This document shows, in pieces, positions 61,897 to 64,000 of a stretch of DNA of 64,000 nt (positions are counted from its first letter, which is position 1; the number at the start of each line of letters is the position of its first letter). The stretch spans positions 1 to 64,000 of the forward strand of contig JAEUWI010000034.1 of assembly GCA_016791475.1 (NCBI GenBank), written 5' to 3'. The DNA is from Candidatus Hydrogenedentota bacterium. Lineage in GTDB: Bacteria > Hydrogenedentota > Hydrogenedentia > Hydrogenedentales > JAEUWI01. Both the position numbers and the translations under genes were made by a program. The notes under the pieces were generated by a model. That model worked only from the letters and a program-made list of their open reading frames with translations. It was not told where the DNA came from and did no database searches.

Positions 61897-63005
61897 TGCG
61901 TACACACGACCGGCTTCAGCAGGCAAGCGACTGGATTCACGAACGCTTTCCCCTGGAAAAGCTGAGTTTTGAATCGCTTTTTCAGAAAAAAGAAGTTCCC
62001 GTTCACCGCATGAGCTGGGGCTACTACTTCGGCGGTCTGGCGCTTTTTTGCTTCAGCATCCAGCTCGTCACCGGCCTCCTGCTCCTCTTCTACTACCAGC
62101 CCACCGTGGCCGACGCCCACGCGTCGGTGGAACTGATTACCTTCCATATCGGCGGTGGCGCGCTGGTGCGCAATCTTCACACCTGGTCTTCCTCGGCGAT
62201 GATCTTCTGCGTGCTCACCCACTTGATCACGGCCTTCGCCATGAAAGCCTTCGAAAAGCCGCGAGAGATCACCTGGGTTTCCGGCGTGCTCCTGCTGCTG
62301 ATTACCTTCGGTTTCGGGTTTACCGGCTACCTGCTGCCCTGGCACCAGATCGCCGTCAACGCCACCAAAGTCGGTCTCCAGTCCGTCGAAGAAGCCGGGA
62401 CCTATCTCCCAGGTGCCCTGGCCGACATCCCGCGTCAGCTCAAGGAGTTGATACAGGGTGAAGCCGCCGTGGGCCAGGCCACCCTCAGCCGCTTCTACGC
62501 GCTCCACGTCGTGCTGTTGCCCCTGGCGATTTTCGCCATCCTGAGCCAGCACCTTTTCATGGTGCAAATCCACGGTATGAGCAAAGGTGTGGACAACCCC
62601 ACGGGCAAGACCGAGAAGTTCTTCCCCATTTTCGCCCTGAAGGATTTTTCCATCTGGGGGCTTGTCTTCTTCGTCCTTTTCGTCGTCGCCCTCTGCCTGC
62701 CCTTCGAGGCCTTCTTCTCCTATCCGCTCTTCGAGCCCTTCGACCCCCAGGGCTCCACGCCCGACGGGATCAAGCCGGAGTGGTATTTCTTCTTCGTCTA
62801 CTACCCGCTGGAGCTGCTGCCCTTCTGGATGATCATGATCCTTTCCGGGGCCGCCGTGGCGGTCCTGCTCGGGGTCCCGTGGATCTTTCAAGGCACGAGC
62901 CGGAGGACCCTCCGCAATATCGCCATCGCCGCCACCTTTTATCTCGTGGCCATGACCGTCTTCGGCCAGCAGATCTACGAGTTCTTCAAAGGAGCCCATC
63001 AATGA
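61896..63005 (+). CDS. Cytochrome b of a bc-type complex
   Basis: The 369-residue protein has about eight membrane helices. The first four helices carry the two haem-b His pairs (ELITFHIGGGALVRNLHTWS; FYALHVVLLPLAIFAILSQH). The quinol-site motif is KPEWYFFFVYYPLELLPF (PEWY). It combines the b6-like and subunit-IV-like halves in one chain. With the Rieske domain of the preceding gene and the c-type cytochromes at both ends of the operon, it would make a complete bc-type quinol-oxidising module. The start overlaps the upstream stop by one base. Confidence 0.95.
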   Translation: MRTHDRLQQASDWIHERFPLEKLSFESLFQKKEVPVHRMSWGYYFGGLALFCFSIQLVTGLLLLFYYQPTVADAHASVELITFHIGGGALVRNLHTWSSSAMIFCVLTHLITAFAMKAFEKPREITWVSGVLLLLITFGFGFTGYLLPWHQIAVNATKVGLQSVEEAGTYLPGALADIPRQLKELIQGEAAVGQATLSRFYALHVVLLPLAIFAILSQHLFMVQIHGMSKGVDNPTGKTEKFFPIFALKDFSIWGLVFFVLFVVALCLPFEAFFSYPLFEPFDPQGSTPDGIKPEWYFFFVYYPLELLPFWMIMILSGAAVAVLLGVPWIFQGTSRRTLRNIAIAATFYLVAMTVFGQQIYEFFKGAHQ

Positions 63006-63592
63006 AACCCCGCGTCACAATGGTCACGGCCCTCAGTTTGATACTCTGCGGCGCCGCCTGGTCCTACCCGGAGTTCCAGACCTACATCGAGGCCCAGTCC
63101 GGGCGCAATGTGAACTGCGCCATGTGCCATGCCCACGCCGACGGCCCCGAAGGCCTGAAGCCCGGCCAGATCGGTAGTCTGACCCCCCAGCAGATGGAGG
63201 CTCTCGGCAAGGCCCGCGCGGCCTTCGCTCCCGGTGAGGAAGTGGACAGCCCCATCCTGAACGCCTTCGGCGATCACATCATTCAGGTGATCGGCAAGCA
63301 GCAGTTTCTCCAGATCCGCCAGGAGCCTGCCAAGCTCGCGGAGGCCCTCGGGGCGGAGAGTGATCTCGATGGCGATGGCCTGAGCGACGCCCGGGAGTAT
63401 GTGGACGGCACCCTGCCCACGGACCCGAATCATGGCGACCCCTGGGCGCTCCTCGCGATCAATCTCAAGCGGCGCTGGTTCCATGTTCTCATGGTGGGGC
63501 TGGCAACGGCTCTGGGGCTTTGGGGGCTCAACAATCTGCTCCATGGCTTTGAGGTCATGAGCGCCGCGAAGACCGCACGAAAACAGGGATAA
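63002..63592 (+). CDS. Membrane-anchored monohaem cytochrome c with calcium-binding loop
   Basis: The 196-residue protein has a signal peptide (TALSLILCGAAWSYP), one haem site NCAMCHAHADGPEG, a calcium-type loop SDLDGDGLSDAREYVDG, and a C-terminal membrane helix (WFHVLMVGLATALGLWGLNN). It probably takes electrons from the cytochrome b/Rieske module in the periplasm. The ATG at 63002 overlaps the cytochrome b stop (ATGA). The distal Met ligand is not obvious, so haem coordination is uncertain. Confidence 0.8.
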   Translation: MKPRVTMVTALSLILCGAAWSYPEFQTYIEAQSGRNVNCAMCHAHADGPEGLKPGQIGSLTPQQMEALGKARAAFAPGEEVDSPILNAFGDHIIQVIGKQQFLQIRQEPAKLAEALGAESDLDGDGLSDAREYVDGTLPTDPNHGDPWALLAINLKRRWFHVLMVGLATALGLWGLNNLLHGFEVMSAAKTARKQG

Positions 63593-63603
63593 GAGAGAAC
63601 CCC

Positions 63604-64000
63604 ATGGAACATCGACGACAGGCCATTACCGTACTGGCACTCAACACCATCGCTTTCACCGTCTGCTTTGCCTGCTGGATGCTCAACGGCGTGCTCGTGA
63701 CCTATCTCGTCGAAAACCAGCTCGTCCACTGGACCGATGCCCAGATTGGTTGGCTGATCGGCATTCCCGTATTGAGCGGTTCCATCTTCCGGCTGCCGGT
63801 GGGCCTGTTGACGGACAAGTACGGTGGAAAATGGGTCTTCGTCATCGTCATGCTGGTCGCCGCCGTGCCCATGTACCTGCTCAGTTTCGCAGACTCCTAT
63901 GCCGCCTTCCTGTGGTGCAGCCTCGGCTTCGGTCTGGCGGGAACCTCCTTTGCCGTGGGTATCGCCTACACCTCGGTCTGGTTCTCCCGCGAGCACCAGG
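63604..64000 (+). CDS. narK: NarK-type nitrate/nitrite transporter (3' partial)
   Basis: The first 132 residues are present. They form an MFS N-terminus (VLALNTIAFTVCFACWMLNG; SGSIFRLPVGLLTDKYGGKW), with the GLLTDKYGGK loop-2 motif and LGFGLAGTSFAVGIAYTSVW, which is close to the NarK nitrate signature region. It imports nitrate and/or exports nitrite for the cytoplasm-facing nitrate reductase. It lies 11 bases after the cytochrome gene in the same operon. The gene runs off the window, so its full length is unknown. Confidence 0.88.
   Translation, partial: MEHRRQAITVLALNTIAFTVCFACWMLNGVLVTYLVENQLVHWTDAQIGWLIGIPVLSGSIFRLPVGLLTDKYGGKWVFVIVMLVAAVPMYLLSFADSYAAFLWCSLGFGLAGTSFAVGIAYTSVWFSREHQ

Overview
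The window looks like the chromosome of a bacterium of the Planctomycetes/Verrucomicrobia/Hydrogenedentes type, most likely Candidatus Hydrogenedentota. The reasons are a Gly-Glu repeat surface protein with EF-hands, prepilin-like proteins with a C-terminal H...DG motif, a Tat-exported Gfo/Idh/MocA oxidoreductase, and a Ser/Thr kinase operon. This assignment is inference; no rRNA or tRNA gene was seen.

Region 1 (1-16.2 kb) is ordinary chromosome. It holds the end of a Gly-Glu/EF-hand protein; a leftward three-gene operon (Ser/Thr kinase with a CsgG-like domain, lipoprotein with a second CsgG-like domain, FadL/PorV-like outer-membrane protein); a NarL-type two-component pair; and a duplicated module in which a pseudopilin-like protein is followed by an ankyrin lipoprotein. 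A sugar-type oxidoreductase and a secreted nuclease close the region.

Region 2 (16.2-45.3 kb) reads as an integrated plasmid or plasmid-derived defence island, with almost all genes on the minus strand. It starts with a replication/partition block (RHH regulator, Rep, ParA, ParB; coupled by 4-bp overlaps) with 23-bp repeats inside rep and palindromes beyond parB. Next come an AbiE toxin-antitoxin pair, a DUF6088 protein, an antidote-type regulator and a Fic-MerR protein. A 1.6-kb gene-free stretch follows, with a group II intron domain V and a large structured RNA candidate ahead of an unrecognised ORF. Then come an ArdC-like protein and a long defence operon. In that operon type I restriction-modification genes (hsdM, hsdS, hsdR) are interleaved with a Hachiman-like pair (hamA, hamB), a DarTG pair and two small unknown genes. 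Small plasmid-type genes and a decayed second DUF6088 copy mark the right edge.

Region 3 (45.3-64 kb) is an anaerobic nitrate/nitric-oxide cluster: two Rrf2 regulators with two different candidate operator motifs, nnrS, quinol NO reductase, two RIC/ScdA Fe-S repair proteins, a molybdate transporter and a DUF7009 protein. A nitrate-reductase operon follows, in which narGHJ continues into a NarI-Rieske fusion, a cytochrome b, a monohaem cytochrome c and the start of narK. The layout suggests that nitrate reductase is wired to a bc-type quinol-oxidising module.

All functions are assigned from recognisable motifs and context; no database search was run.
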